Source of the DNA: an uncultured Eubacteriales bacterium
GTDB taxonomy: Bacteria > Bacillota > Clostridia > Christensenellales > Borkfalkiaceae
Direction: 5' to 3'
Assembly (NCBI GenBank): GCA_905209085.1
Contig: CAJLRM010000004.1
Location: 248,001 to 312,000 of the forward strand
Length of the DNA: 64,000 nucleotides
The first letter of the stretch is position 1. Each line of letters begins with the position of its first letter. The notes below the pieces were generated by a model. That model had not been told where the DNA came from. It saw only the letters and a program-made list of their open reading frames with translations, and searched no databases. Of this stretch, positions 33,407 through 40,906 are shown piece after piece. A program made the translations under genes and the position numbers.

Positions 33407-34741
33407 ATGAACACAAGAGAAACGTTGAAAGTAAACGAAAAGGGACACTTAGAAATCGGCGGCGCGGATTGCGTGGAGCTGGCAAGGGAATTCGGCACGC
33501 CGCTGTACGTATTCGACGAAGCGTATATCCGCAGGATGATGCGGGTCTACCGCGATACGCTGGAAAAAGAATACGCGGGAAACGGTTTGGTCCTGTACGC
33601 TTCCAAGGCGTTTTCCTGCGAGGCCGTTTATCGCATCGCGCGGCAGGAGCGCATCGGCGTGGACGTCGTTTCCGGCGGGGAACTGTATACCGCGCTCAAA
33701 GCGGGATTTCCCGCGTCTAAAATTTATATGCACGGCAACAATAAGCTCGACTACGAATTGGAAGAGGCTCTCGACGCCGGCGTGGGGTGTATCGTGGCGG
33801 ACGCATACGCGGAAATCGATAAGATCGACCGCGAGGCGAAAAAGCGCGGACGCACACAGAATATTCTCCTGCGCATCAATCCCGGAGTGGAGGCGCATAC
33901 GCACGCCTATATTCAGACGGCGAAGACGGACAGTAAATTCGGATTTTCCATCGCGGACGGAACCGCTGAAAAGATCACAGCCTACGCATTGACGAAAAAA
34001 CACGTCGCGCTTCGCGGCTTCCATTGCCATATCGGTTCGCAGATCTTCGAAAGGCAGTCGTTTGTGCTCGCGGCGGAAAAATGTATGGATTTTGCCGCGG
34101 AAATCAAGCAAAAGCTCGGATTCGTCACGGAAGAATTGAATATGGGGGGCGGATTCGGCATCTGGTATACGGACGAGGATAAAAAAATTTCTCCCGAAGG
34201 GTACGGGGAATATTTAAAGGCGCTCATAGACACAATCAAAAGCAAGGCAAAAGAAAAGAAGTTAAAGCTTCCCTATCTTGTCGTCGAGCCGGGACGCTCC
34301 ATCGTCGGAGAGGCGGGAATTACGCTATATACGGTCGGGACGATCAAAGAAATTCCCGGGGTAAAGAAATACGTGGCGGTCGACGGAGGAATGTTCGACA
34401 ATCCCCGCTATGCGCTGTATCAGGCGAAATATACGCCCGTTCTCGCGTCGCGCGCGGCTGAAAAGGCGACCGAGGTGGTGTCCGTGGCGGGGAAATGCTG
34501 CGAGAGCGGGGATTTAATCGCCGTCAACGTCAATCTACCCAAGGCGGAGTCGGGAGATATTTTAGCGATACTCTCCACCGGGGCTTATAATTATTCGATG
34601 GCGATGAATTACAACCGCAATCTTATCCCGCCCTGCATCCTGGTCAGAGAGGGCAGGGCGGATTATATCGTCAAGCCGCAGACTTACGAGGATTTGACAA
34701 GAAACGACGCCGTTCCCGATTCTCTGAAAACGGAAGAATAA
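33407..34741 (+). CDS. lysA: diaminopimelate decarboxylase
   Basis: The 444-residue PLP enzyme forms L-lysine from meso-diaminopimelate. The PLP lysine is in LVLYASKAFSCEAVYRIA (about residue 66); HCHIGSQI, GGGFGIWY and EPGRSIVGEAG are typical fold III motifs, and the active-site CCESGD occurs near residue 365. The start ATG follows AAAGAGG. It has its own promoter. Confidence 0.95.
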   Translation: MNTRETLKVNEKGHLEIGGADCVELAREFGTPLYVFDEAYIRRMMRVYRDTLEKEYAGNGLVLYASKAFSCEAVYRIARQERIGVDVVSGGELYTALKAGFPASKIYMHGNNKLDYELEEALDAGVGCIVADAYAEIDKIDREAKKRGRTQNILLRINPGVEAHTHAYIQTAKTDSKFGFSIADGTAEKITAYALTKKHVALRGFHCHIGSQIFERQSFVLAAEKCMDFAAEIKQKLGFVTEELNMGGGFGIWYTDEDKKISPEGYGEYLKALIDTIKSKAKEKKLKLPYLVVEPGRSIVGEAGITLYTVGTIKEIPGVKKYVAVDGGMFDNPRYALYQAKYTPVLASRAAEKATEVVSVAGKCCESGDLIAVNVNLPKAESGDILAILSTGAYNYSMAMNYNRNLIPPCILVREGRADYIVKPQTYEDLTRNDAVPDSLKTEE

Positions 34742-34800
34742 AAAAAGGAAAGGACTGAATTTTTTTATGTAAGATTCGTTTGAAAAATCCTTTCACACAC

Positions 34801-34829
34801 TTGCTTTTTCAGATAAAAAACGTTATAAT
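34801..34829 (+). promoter_or_regulatory. promoter of the M50 peptidase gene, leaderless arrangement
   Basis: TTGCTT (34801-34806) and TATAAT (34824-34829) are 17 bases apart. Only six bases separate the -10 element from the ATG at 34836, so the transcript should begin at or next to the start codon. Confidence 0.7.
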
Positions 34830-34835
34830 AACTTT

Positions 34836-35516
34836 ATGGAATATTTCATGGAAAGATTTTTACCGCTTATCGCAAGTTTTCTCGCGGTTATGGTCGTCAT
34901 TACGCTGCACGAATTTTCGCACGCGTTCGTCGCCTATAAATGCGGCGACCCGACGGCGAAGTTCAGCGGGCGCCTGACGCTCAACCCTGTAAAGCATTTC
35001 GATCTTTTGGGGATCCTTTCCTTCGCGCTGGTGGGATTCGGCTGGGCGAAGCCCGTTCCCGTCAATCCGAATAACTTTAAAAAATACAGGAGCGGCTGTT
35101 TTTGGACAAGCGCCGCGGGAATCATCGCCAACTATATTTCCGCGTTTTTATTCGCTCCGCTGTTTTTGTTGTCGACAAAATATTTGGCGGGCAATACTTA
35201 CGGGTATCTTTTTATCCGCGACCTCACGTATTTGTTGTTTGCGTATTCTTTGAGTTTTTGTATCTTCAACCTGCTGCCTTTTTATCCGCTGGACGGCTTC
35301 CGCATCGTGGACGCCCTGAACAGGAAACGCGGCAAAGTCTATTGGTTTTTACGCAAATACGGCTATTATATCCTTTTGGGACTGATCGGCATAAGCTTTC
35401 TTTCCCGTTATATTCCCTTTTTGGGATATATAAATATTCTCGGCTATGTGATGGAATTTGCCGTCAATATTTTCGGTTGGCCCATCGATAAATTCTGGGG
35501 TCTGATCATTAGATAA
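34836..35516 (+). CDS. site-2 protease family (M50) membrane metalloprotease
   Basis: The 226-residue protein has four to five membrane helices. The zinc motif HEFSH is at residues 25-29 within the first helix, and the second motif FYPLDGFRIVDAL lies near residue 150, as in the short S2P/YwhC type of M50 peptidase. These cleave membrane-bound substrates or sigma regulators; the substrate here is unknown. No ribosome binding site is present and the promoter is directly upstream. The next gene, scpA, follows 12 bases on. Confidence 0.88.
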   Translation: MEYFMERFLPLIASFLAVMVVITLHEFSHAFVAYKCGDPTAKFSGRLTLNPVKHFDLLGILSFALVGFGWAKPVPVNPNNFKKYRSGCFWTSAAGIIANYISAFLFAPLFLLSTKYLAGNTYGYLFIRDLTYLLFAYSLSFCIFNLLPFYPLDGFRIVDALNRKRGKVYWFLRKYGYYILLGLIGISFLSRYIPFLGYINILGYVMEFAVNIFGWPIDKFWGLIIR

Positions 35517-35528
35517 AGGGAGGGAACA

Positions 35529-36341
35529 GTGGAAAAAATTACGGTGGAATCGGTCAAAAATTTCGATTCGGAAGTAGATTATACGACGGTCTTGGATAAC
35601 TTCGAGGGACCTCTCGATCTTCTTTTATATCTCATCAAAGAACAGGAGATCGAGGTCAAGGACATTTTCGTTTCGCAGGTCACCGAGCAATTCCTCATGT
35701 ATATGAAAGGACTGCCGTACATCGATATGGATAAAGCCAGCGATTATCTGAATATCGCGGCGACCATCATCGACATCAAAGCCCGCAGCCTCGTGCCCCC
35801 GCCCGACGACGGATTCGACGATTATTACGACGAGGACGACGATCCGCAGGGAGAATTGATCCGCGCCCTCGAAGAATATCAGATGATCAAAGAGGAGGCG
35901 GAAAAGCTCAAAGAAATGGAAACGGTCGGCTACTATTTCAAGGAGCCGGATAAGGACGTGAGCGGCATACAGGTAAAATATAAAGATTTTACGCTCGACG
36001 GCTTACTGAAAGCGTTTGCCAAACTCATGTTGAAGCGCGAAAGCTTGAAGAGCGAAACGGACGCGGCGCGCGAAATTCCCCGCGACCGCTTCACCGTTCC
36101 CGAAAAGATAAACTACATACGGGAAACCGTCAGGGAAAAAGAGCGGGTACAATTCGAAGAATTGTTCGAGGATAGCGCGTCCAAGGCGGAGATCGTGACT
36201 ACTTTTCAGGCGCTTTTGGAACTGTTGAAACATCAGGTTTTGATTGTATCGCAAGAAGAGATATTCTCTTCCATTACTATTATGAAGAATCCGAACAGAA
36301 GCGAGGACGAAGAAATTGGAGAAATTGACGAATATAATTGA
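35529..36341 (+). CDS. scpA: segregation and condensation protein A
   Basis: The 270-residue kleisin subunit bridges SMC heads with ScpB. The N-terminal LDNFEGPLDLLLYLIKEQEIEVKDI-type segment is diagnostic, with YLNIAATIIDIKARSLVPPP following. The middle is acidic and the C-terminus a winged helix. It starts with GTG behind GGGAGGGAA. The acidic DDYYDEDDD stretch is notable but common in the family. It overlaps scpB by 26 bases. Confidence 0.94.
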   Translation: MEKITVESVKNFDSEVDYTTVLDNFEGPLDLLLYLIKEQEIEVKDIFVSQVTEQFLMYMKGLPYIDMDKASDYLNIAATIIDIKARSLVPPPDDGFDDYYDEDDDPQGELIRALEEYQMIKEEAEKLKEMETVGYYFKEPDKDVSGIQVKYKDFTLDGLLKAFAKLMLKRESLKSETDAAREIPRDRFTVPEKINYIRETVREKERVQFEELFEDSASKAEIVTTFQALLELLKHQVLIVSQEEIFSSITIMKNPNRSEDEEIGEIDEYN

Positions 36342-37011
36342 AGCGATTTTATTTGCGTCGGGGGACGCCGTGCCCGTGGATATGCTGCGCGACAAGTTTT
36401 CGCTTACCAAAGCGGAAATGGATACGGCGGTCCGCCATTTGGAGAAGAAATATACGGGGGACTGCGGGATTCAGCTTCTCACCTTTAATCACAAGCTGCA
36501 ACTCGCCACCAATCCCGAATATAAAGAGGCGATCGCGTCCGTTCTCACCCCCATACGGGAAAAGGAATTTACGCGCACCATTTTGGAATGCGCGGCGATT
36601 ATCGCCTACAAACAGCCGATCACCCGCTCCGAATTGGAAGCGGTCCGCGGCGTCAACAGCGATTATGCCGTCACTACGCTTTTAAGCCTCGACATGATTG
36701 CGCCGGCGGGGCGCAAAGACGTACCCGGAAAACCGATACTGTACGCTACGACGGATAACTTTCTCAAACGCTTCAAGCTGAAATCTTTGGCGGATCTGCC
36801 CGATTACGACGAATTGATGCAGAAGATCGCCGAGATCAACGCCGCTACCGAAGCGAGCAGTTACCTGTACGAGAAAGACGTATACGATCCCGATAAAGAC
36901 CCCGAACTCAGAGAGGACGGCGGCGCGGCGGAAAGACCCGTTTCTTCCGACGGATTTGAACTGCCCGATTTTCTCAAAGACATCGAGGACGGAATCATTA
37001 AAATACAATAA
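36316..37011 (+). CDS. scpB: segregation and condensation protein B
   Basis: 231 residues from TTG 36316. Two winged-helix domains are present; typical motifs are IIEAILFASGDAV, GIQLLTF, LECAAIIAYKQPITRSELEAVRGV and GRKDVPGKPILYATT. The protein dimerises and binds ScpA in the condensin-like SMC complex. The last 40 residues are acidic and variable. Its long overlap with scpA suggests translational coupling. Confidence 0.94.
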   Translation: MEKLTNIIEAILFASGDAVPVDMLRDKFSLTKAEMDTAVRHLEKKYTGDCGIQLLTFNHKLQLATNPEYKEAIASVLTPIREKEFTRTILECAAIIAYKQPITRSELEAVRGVNSDYAVTTLLSLDMIAPAGRKDVPGKPILYATTDNFLKRFKLKSLADLPDYDELMQKIAEINAATEASSYLYEKDVYDPDKDPELREDGGAAERPVSSDGFELPDFLKDIEDGIIKIQ

Positions 37012-37055
37012 CCGTTGTTTTTGACGGAATTTTGACGAAAACTACATACTTTCAC

Positions 37056-37098
37056 AGAATCTGCCCATATTGTAGGTATGGGCAGATTCTTTTTATTT
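37056..37098 (+). terminator. terminator-like hairpin overlapping the DUF2953 start
   Basis: AGAATCTGCCCAT (37056-37068) pairs perfectly with ATGGGCAGATTCT (37078-37090), followed by TTTTATTT. The ATG of the next gene is the first codon of the 3' arm, so terminator and start codon coincide. Confidence 0.7.
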
Positions 37099-37632
37099 GC
37101 CGCCTTGGGACTTATCTTGCTGGCGGTATTGTTATTTTTTCCGATATTTTTGGAGGCGGACGTTCATTACGACATGAATCGGAAAAAATTTGGCTTTGCC
37201 CTGTACGCATATAAGGTAATCAAGCTGATAGGCGGATACGTCACCACATATCCCGGCGGAATCGCGCTGCATATTTCTCCGAAAAAGGCGATTTTAAAGC
37301 CTTATTCGGGCATGGATTCGGAAAGAAAACGGTTTTCGTTTACGAAGGCGTTTCGGATCGTTTCCTTTTCGCTGACGACGGAAACGGGGGCGGAATATCT
37401 CCTGCCCGTTTCGATAGCGCATACGGCTCTGCGGGCGGTATTTTTTTCCGTCGGCGGAGAGAGGGGAAATATCGAAAATAATTTGTGGCTGACGGACGGG
37501 GACGAACTCAAAATTTCTATGAATCTCGTCACCTTTTTCAATCTTTTTATTTTGCTTTGTGCCTTTTTGAAATTTTTAAAGGAGAAAATCAAGAGTTTAT
37601 GGCGGAAAAAAACAAAAAAATCAACAACTTAA
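37078..37632 (+). CDS. DUF2953 family protein, YtfI-like
   Basis: The 184-residue protein has an N-terminal membrane helix (about residues 3-22) and a second hydrophobic segment near 160-172, followed by a Lys-rich tail. Its location directly before the GerW/YtfJ gene matches Bacillus ytfI-ytfJ, where DUF2953 proteins of unknown role accompany the sporulation protein. No convincing ribosome binding site precedes the ATG, which lies in a terminator stem; start may be different in vivo. It overlaps the next gene by 34 bases. Confidence 0.68.
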   Translation: MGRFFLFAALGLILLAVLLFFPIFLEADVHYDMNRKKFGFALYAYKVIKLIGGYVTTYPGGIALHISPKKAILKPYSGMDSERKRFSFTKAFRIVSFSLTTETGAEYLLPVSIAHTALRAVFFSVGGERGNIENNLWLTDGDELKISMNLVTFFNLFILLCAFLKFLKEKIKSLWRKKTKKSTT

Positions 37633-37970
37633 TCGATTCTTCGGTCCTCACATTGAACGACATTGCCGACGTGGATACGGTCATCGGGAAACCGATCGTC
37701 ACCGCGAGCGGCTTTCAGGTGATTCCCTTTTCCAAGGTGACGATGGGCTGTCTGTCGGGCGGTGGGGAATACGGGGACGTCAAGGTAGTCAAAGAAACGG
37801 ATTCTATGCCTTTTGCGGGCGGCAGCGGTTCGGTGGTGAGCATGAAGCCGATGGGCTTTATCATCGACGACGGAAAGACCTGCCGCATGATCCGCATCAC
37901 GGACGAACCCATCGACAATCTGATCGAAAAGGCGAGTGAAATCGTACAGAATATCACCGCCAAGGGCTGA
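37599..37970 (+). CDS. ytfJ: GerW family sporulation protein (YtfJ)
   Basis: Start ATG 37599, with AAAGGAG about 15 bases before, gives 123 residues. Conserved segments are NTIGKPI-like VDTVIGKPIVTASGFQVIPFSKVTMG, the Gly-rich FAGGSGSVVSMKPMGFII and the C-terminal DNLIEKASEIV. YtfJ/GerW is made in the forespore and needed for normal lysozyme-dependent germination in Bacillus. Its mechanism is unknown. Confidence 0.92.
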   Translation: MAEKNKKINNLIDSSVLTLNDIADVDTVIGKPIVTASGFQVIPFSKVTMGCLSGGGEYGDVKVVKETDSMPFAGGSGSVVSMKPMGFIIDDGKTCRMIRITDEPIDNLIEKASEIVQNITAKG

Positions 37971-37972
37971 GC

Positions 37973-39064
37973 ATGAGCACGGCGGAATACCTTGCGGAAG
38001 CGGAAAAAAGACCGCGGCGCTTCCGTTTTTTGTGCGGTTTTTTATCCGCGGCTTATTGCGTTTGTCTGTTGAGTCCCGCGGGTTATGCATGGGCGAAGGC
38101 GGAAAATAAAAAGACTTCCGTTCCGCCCGCGCAGGCGGAATGCGTCATGGAGGCTAATTCCCGCCGTATTCTCTACGAGAGCAACGGCGCGGCGCAGCTT
38201 CCTATGGCGAGCACCACTAAGATTTTAACGGCGATCACCGTCCTCGAAAACAGCGCCGATATAAAGGAAAAATTCGAGATTCCTTCCGCCGCGGTAGGCG
38301 TCGAGGGGTCGAGCGTCTATCTGAAAACGGGGGATACGTACAGCGTCGAGGATTTGCTGTACGGACTGATGCTCCGCTCCGGAAACGACTGCGCCGAGGC
38401 GCTTGCCCTCCATACGTGCGGCAGCATCGGCGAGTTTGCCATCAGAATGAACGAAACAGCCCAAAAAGCGGGCGCGCTCGACAGCAGCTTTAAAAATCCG
38501 CACGGGCTTCCTTGCGAAGGGCATTACACGACCGCGCACGATTTGAATCTCATCGCTTGTTACGCCATGCAAAGCGCGGAATTTCGGCAGATCGTTTCGA
38601 CGAGGTATTACGAGCCCTGTCATTGGGCGAATAAGAACAAAATGCTGAAAAACTACAACGGCGCGATCGGCGTCAAAACGGGATACACGAAACAGGCGGG
38701 GCGATGTCTTGTGAGCGCGGCGGAACGGAACGGCATGACGCTCGTCTGTACGGTCCTCAATTGTCCGATGATGTACGAGCGTTCGGAGCAACTGCTGGAC
38801 GACGCGTTCAAGGCGTACGAACAGACGCGAATCCTCGGCGGCGATACTCCCGTGCAGATAAAGAAGGGAAATAAGACCTTGACGGGATATACGAAGGAAG
38901 ATCTCTATTATCCGCTGCTGCCCGAAGAGAAGCTCCTGCTCAAAATGGAAACGGAAATTCGGGAAGATTTTGACGGGAAAGAAAAAAACGGTGAAATTAT
39001 CGGACAAATCAAAATCTATCTCTTAAATCGATTGCTTTTTTCGCGGAATTTATATAAACTATAA
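37973..39064 (+). CDS. D-alanyl-D-alanine carboxypeptidase (peptidase S11, DacB/DacF type)
   Basis: 363 residues with a basic N-terminus and a signal-like helix (about 18-38). Active-site motifs are SxxK as ASTTKIL (about residue 79), SGN as RSGNDCAEAL (about 136) and KTG as GVKTGYT (about 230). It is the second S11 enzyme in the window, shorter than the one at 31800. It starts two bases after gerW and is followed by rluB, the usual clostridial scp-ytfI-ytfJ-dac-rluB order, suggesting a sporulation cortex role. Confidence 0.9.
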   Translation: MSTAEYLAEAEKRPRRFRFLCGFLSAAYCVCLLSPAGYAWAKAENKKTSVPPAQAECVMEANSRRILYESNGAAQLPMASTTKILTAITVLENSADIKEKFEIPSAAVGVEGSSVYLKTGDTYSVEDLLYGLMLRSGNDCAEALALHTCGSIGEFAIRMNETAQKAGALDSSFKNPHGLPCEGHYTTAHDLNLIACYAMQSAEFRQIVSTRYYEPCHWANKNKMLKNYNGAIGVKTGYTKQAGRCLVSAAERNGMTLVCTVLNCPMMYERSEQLLDDAFKAYEQTRILGGDTPVQIKKGNKTLTGYTKEDLYYPLLPEEKLLLKMETEIREDFDGKEKNGEIIGQIKIYLLNRLLFSRNLYKL

Positions 39065-39103
39065 AGAAAGGTTAGAATTAAAATCCACGAAGAAGGAATA
39101 CGA

Positions 39104-39808
39104 ATGAGAATAAATAAATTTTTGGCCGAAAACGGGATCGCCAGCAGACGTCACGCGGACGAGATGGTCGCGGCGGGCAGGGTAAAAATCAACGGCGAAA
39201 CGGCTTCGCTCGGCGCGGATGTCGACGAGGAGGACGAGCTTGTGATAGACGGTCAGCCTTTGGTACGGGCAGAGAAAAAGCTCGAATACTATCTGATGAA
39301 TAAACCCAAAGGAGTTCTCAGCACGGTTTCGGACGATCGCGGACGCAAGACGGTGATGAGCCTTCTGCCCGCCGACGCGGGGCGTGTTTTTCCCGTGGGC
39401 AGGCTGGATTACTCCACGGAAGGGCTTTTGCTGCTCACTAACGACGGCGACCTTTCCTATCGCCTCACTCATCCAAAGAGCGAAATTCCCAAGACCTATC
39501 TTGCCCGAGTCGAGGGAACGATGACGGAAAAGGACCTCAATCGCATCCGCTCGGGAATCGAACTCGACGGTATACTGACTAAAAAATGCCGCGCGCATAT
39601 CGTCGAAACAAATAAGTCGTATACGAAAGTGCACGTCACGATTACGGAAGGCAAAAACAGGCAGGTGCGCCGTATGTTCGAGGCGATCGGCAAAAATGTG
39701 GATTTTTTGAAGAGAATCCGCATCGGCAATTTGACGATTTCGGGACTCGACCGGGGCGAGGTGAGAAAACTCACCGATGAGGAAATCGTCTATCTCAAAA
39801 ATTTATAA
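39104..39808 (+). CDS. rluB: 23S rRNA pseudouridine synthase, RluB family
   Basis: 234 residues: an N-terminal S4 domain (MRINKFLAENGIASRRHADEMVAAG) and the RsuA/RluB catalytic domain with GRLDYSTEGLLLLTNDG, containing the catalytic Asp, and ITEGKNRQVRRMFEAIG. It converts a uridine in 23S rRNA to pseudouridine; RluB versus RsuA subfamily is not certain. It ends the operon. Confidence 0.9.
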   Translation: MRINKFLAENGIASRRHADEMVAAGRVKINGETASLGADVDEEDELVIDGQPLVRAEKKLEYYLMNKPKGVLSTVSDDRGRKTVMSLLPADAGRVFPVGRLDYSTEGLLLLTNDGDLSYRLTHPKSEIPKTYLARVEGTMTEKDLNRIRSGIELDGILTKKCRAHIVETNKSYTKVHVTITEGKNRQVRRMFEAIGKNVDFLKRIRIGNLTISGLDRGEVRKLTDEEIVYLKNL

Positions 39809-39830
39809 GGTTCTTTCGAAAAGACATAAG

Positions 39831-39868
39831 GAAAATCCCACCCGATTTTGAAAATCGGGTGGGATTTG
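39831..39868. terminator. bidirectional terminator between rluB and lexA
   Basis: AAATCCCACCCGATTTT and its exact complement form a 17-bp stem with a single-base centre. T-rich flanks occur on both strands, as expected between convergent genes. Confidence 0.9.
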
Positions 39869-39924
39869 ATTTCTATTTTATGTAAAAACTCCGTACTTGG
39901 CGCGAATGGTTTTTAAAATGCGTT

Positions 39925-40521
39925 TTAAACCCTATAATTTCGCATCAGACCGACGACTTTGCCGAGGACGGATACTTCCGCAGGGTCGAAAATCATGTCC
40001 GCCAGGGCCTCGTTTTCGGGGTGTAAAACGATTTTGCCGTTTTTGTGGAAAAAGCGTTTGACCGTAGCCGAATCTTCTATGAGGGCGACGACGATCTCTC
40101 CGTCGTTTGCGGTCTGCTGGCGGCGAACCACGATTTTGTCGCCGTCGAGAATGCCCGCGTCGATCATGGAGGTGCCTTGTACGCGGAGCATAAATAGATC
40201 CTCGCCCTTAAATTCGCTGGCGGGGAAGGTATAATAGTCCTCGTAATTTTCATAGGCGAAAATAGGCTGTCCCGCCGTGACGGTACCGATCAGGGGAATA
40301 TTGACGGTGGCGCTTCTGCCGATACTGACGGAACGCTTTTTGTTATCCGTTTTACTCAAAAAGCCGCGGTCTTGCAGCCTTTCTATATAGCTGTGGACAG
40401 TGGCGGTGGACTTGATGCCGCATTCCTGACCGATTTCCCGCACGGAGGGCGTATAGCCGTTTTCTTCGGAAAACCTCCTGATATAATCCATCACCTTTGT
40501 CAGTTTTTCTTCATTGATCAC
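39925..40521 (-). CDS. lexA: LexA repressor
   Basis: The 198-residue SOS repressor has an N-terminal winged helix (YTPSVREIGQECGIKSTATVHSYIERLQ) and a C-terminal S24 autoprotease domain. The cleavage bond is Ala-Gly in GTVTAGQP (about residue 84). The catalytic Ser is in QGTSMIDAGI (about 121) and the Lys in EDSATVKRFF (about 158). The GGAGG-containing leader and an upstream LexA-like box overlapping its promoter indicate autoregulation. Confidence 0.96.
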   Translation of the reverse strand: MINEEKLTKVMDYIRRFSEENGYTPSVREIGQECGIKSTATVHSYIERLQDRGFLSKTDNKKRSVSIGRSATVNIPLIGTVTAGQPIFAYENYEDYYTFPASEFKGEDLFMLRVQGTSMIDAGILDGDKIVVRRQQTANDGEIVVALIEDSATVKRFFHKNGKIVLHPENEALADMIFDPAEVSVLGKVVGLMRNYRV

Positions 40522-40555
40522 GTGGGCATTCCTCCTTCCGATATTCCTTGTCTAT

Positions 40556-40584
40556 ATTATAACACACTTTTTTGAGGAAAGCAA
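40556..40584 (-). promoter_or_regulatory. lexA promoter
   Basis: On the minus strand TTGCTT (40584-40579) and TATAAT (40561-40556) are 17 bases apart. The -35 region overlaps the LexA-like box. Confidence 0.8.
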
Positions 40585-40595
40585 ACAAATGTTTA
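40582..40595. promoter_or_regulatory. LexA (SOS) box-like operator
   Basis: CAAACAAATGTTTA matches the Gram-positive SOS box CGAACrnryGTTyG at all but the outer G positions. It overlaps the lexA -35 and lies 10 bases before the -35 of the divergent gene, so one site could repress both. Confidence 0.65.
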
Positions 40596-40605
40596 TGGTT
40601 TTTTC

Positions 40606-40633
40606 TTGATTTTTTGAAATTTTATGTTATAAT
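40606..40633 (+). promoter_or_regulatory. promoter of the small Cys-rich protein
   Basis: TTGATT (40606-40611) and TATAAT (40628-40633) with a 16-base spacer. Confidence 0.7.
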
Positions 40634-40665
40634 AGAAAGGAAGTAAAGAAGAGAGGCGGATAAAA

Positions 40666-40866
40666 ATGGAAAAGACGGAGCAGGGACATACGCAGAGGTG
40701 CGTTTTATACGACAGGGATTGCATCGGATGCCTGGAATGCGAAACGTGCGATCTGGATCCGAACAAAGTTTGCGACAACTGCGGAAAATGTCTGGATATC
40801 AAGGATGTGGTTTCGATCAAGATCGATAAAATTTATACGAATCCCGAAGAGTACGAAGAAAAGTGA
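40666..40866 (+). CDS. small cysteine-rich protein, possible metal or Fe-S binding
   Basis: A 66-residue acidic protein. Eight cysteines lie within residues 12-45: CVLYDRDCIGCLECETCDL and VCDNCGKCLD, in repeated C-x2-C spacing reminiscent of ferredoxin-like or zinc-ribbon proteins. No known enzyme domain is visible. It starts ATG after AGAGAGGCGG, is divergent from lexA across a probable SOS box, and has its own terminator. I recall similar short proteins next to lexA in Clostridia, but the function is unknown to me. Confidence 0.75.
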   Translation: MEKTEQGHTQRCVLYDRDCIGCLECETCDLDPNKVCDNCGKCLDIKDVVSIKIDKIYTNPEEYEEK

Positions 40867-40873
40867 GAAAGAA

Positions 40874-40902
40874 AAAAGCAGGCTCTTTTGCGCCTGCTTT
40901 TA
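40874..40902. terminator. bidirectional terminator between the Cys-rich gene and hflX
   Basis: AAAAGCAGGC (40874-40883) pairs with GCCTGCTTTT (40892-40901); T-rich tails occur in both directions. Confidence 0.85.
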
Positions 40903-40906
40903 CTAT

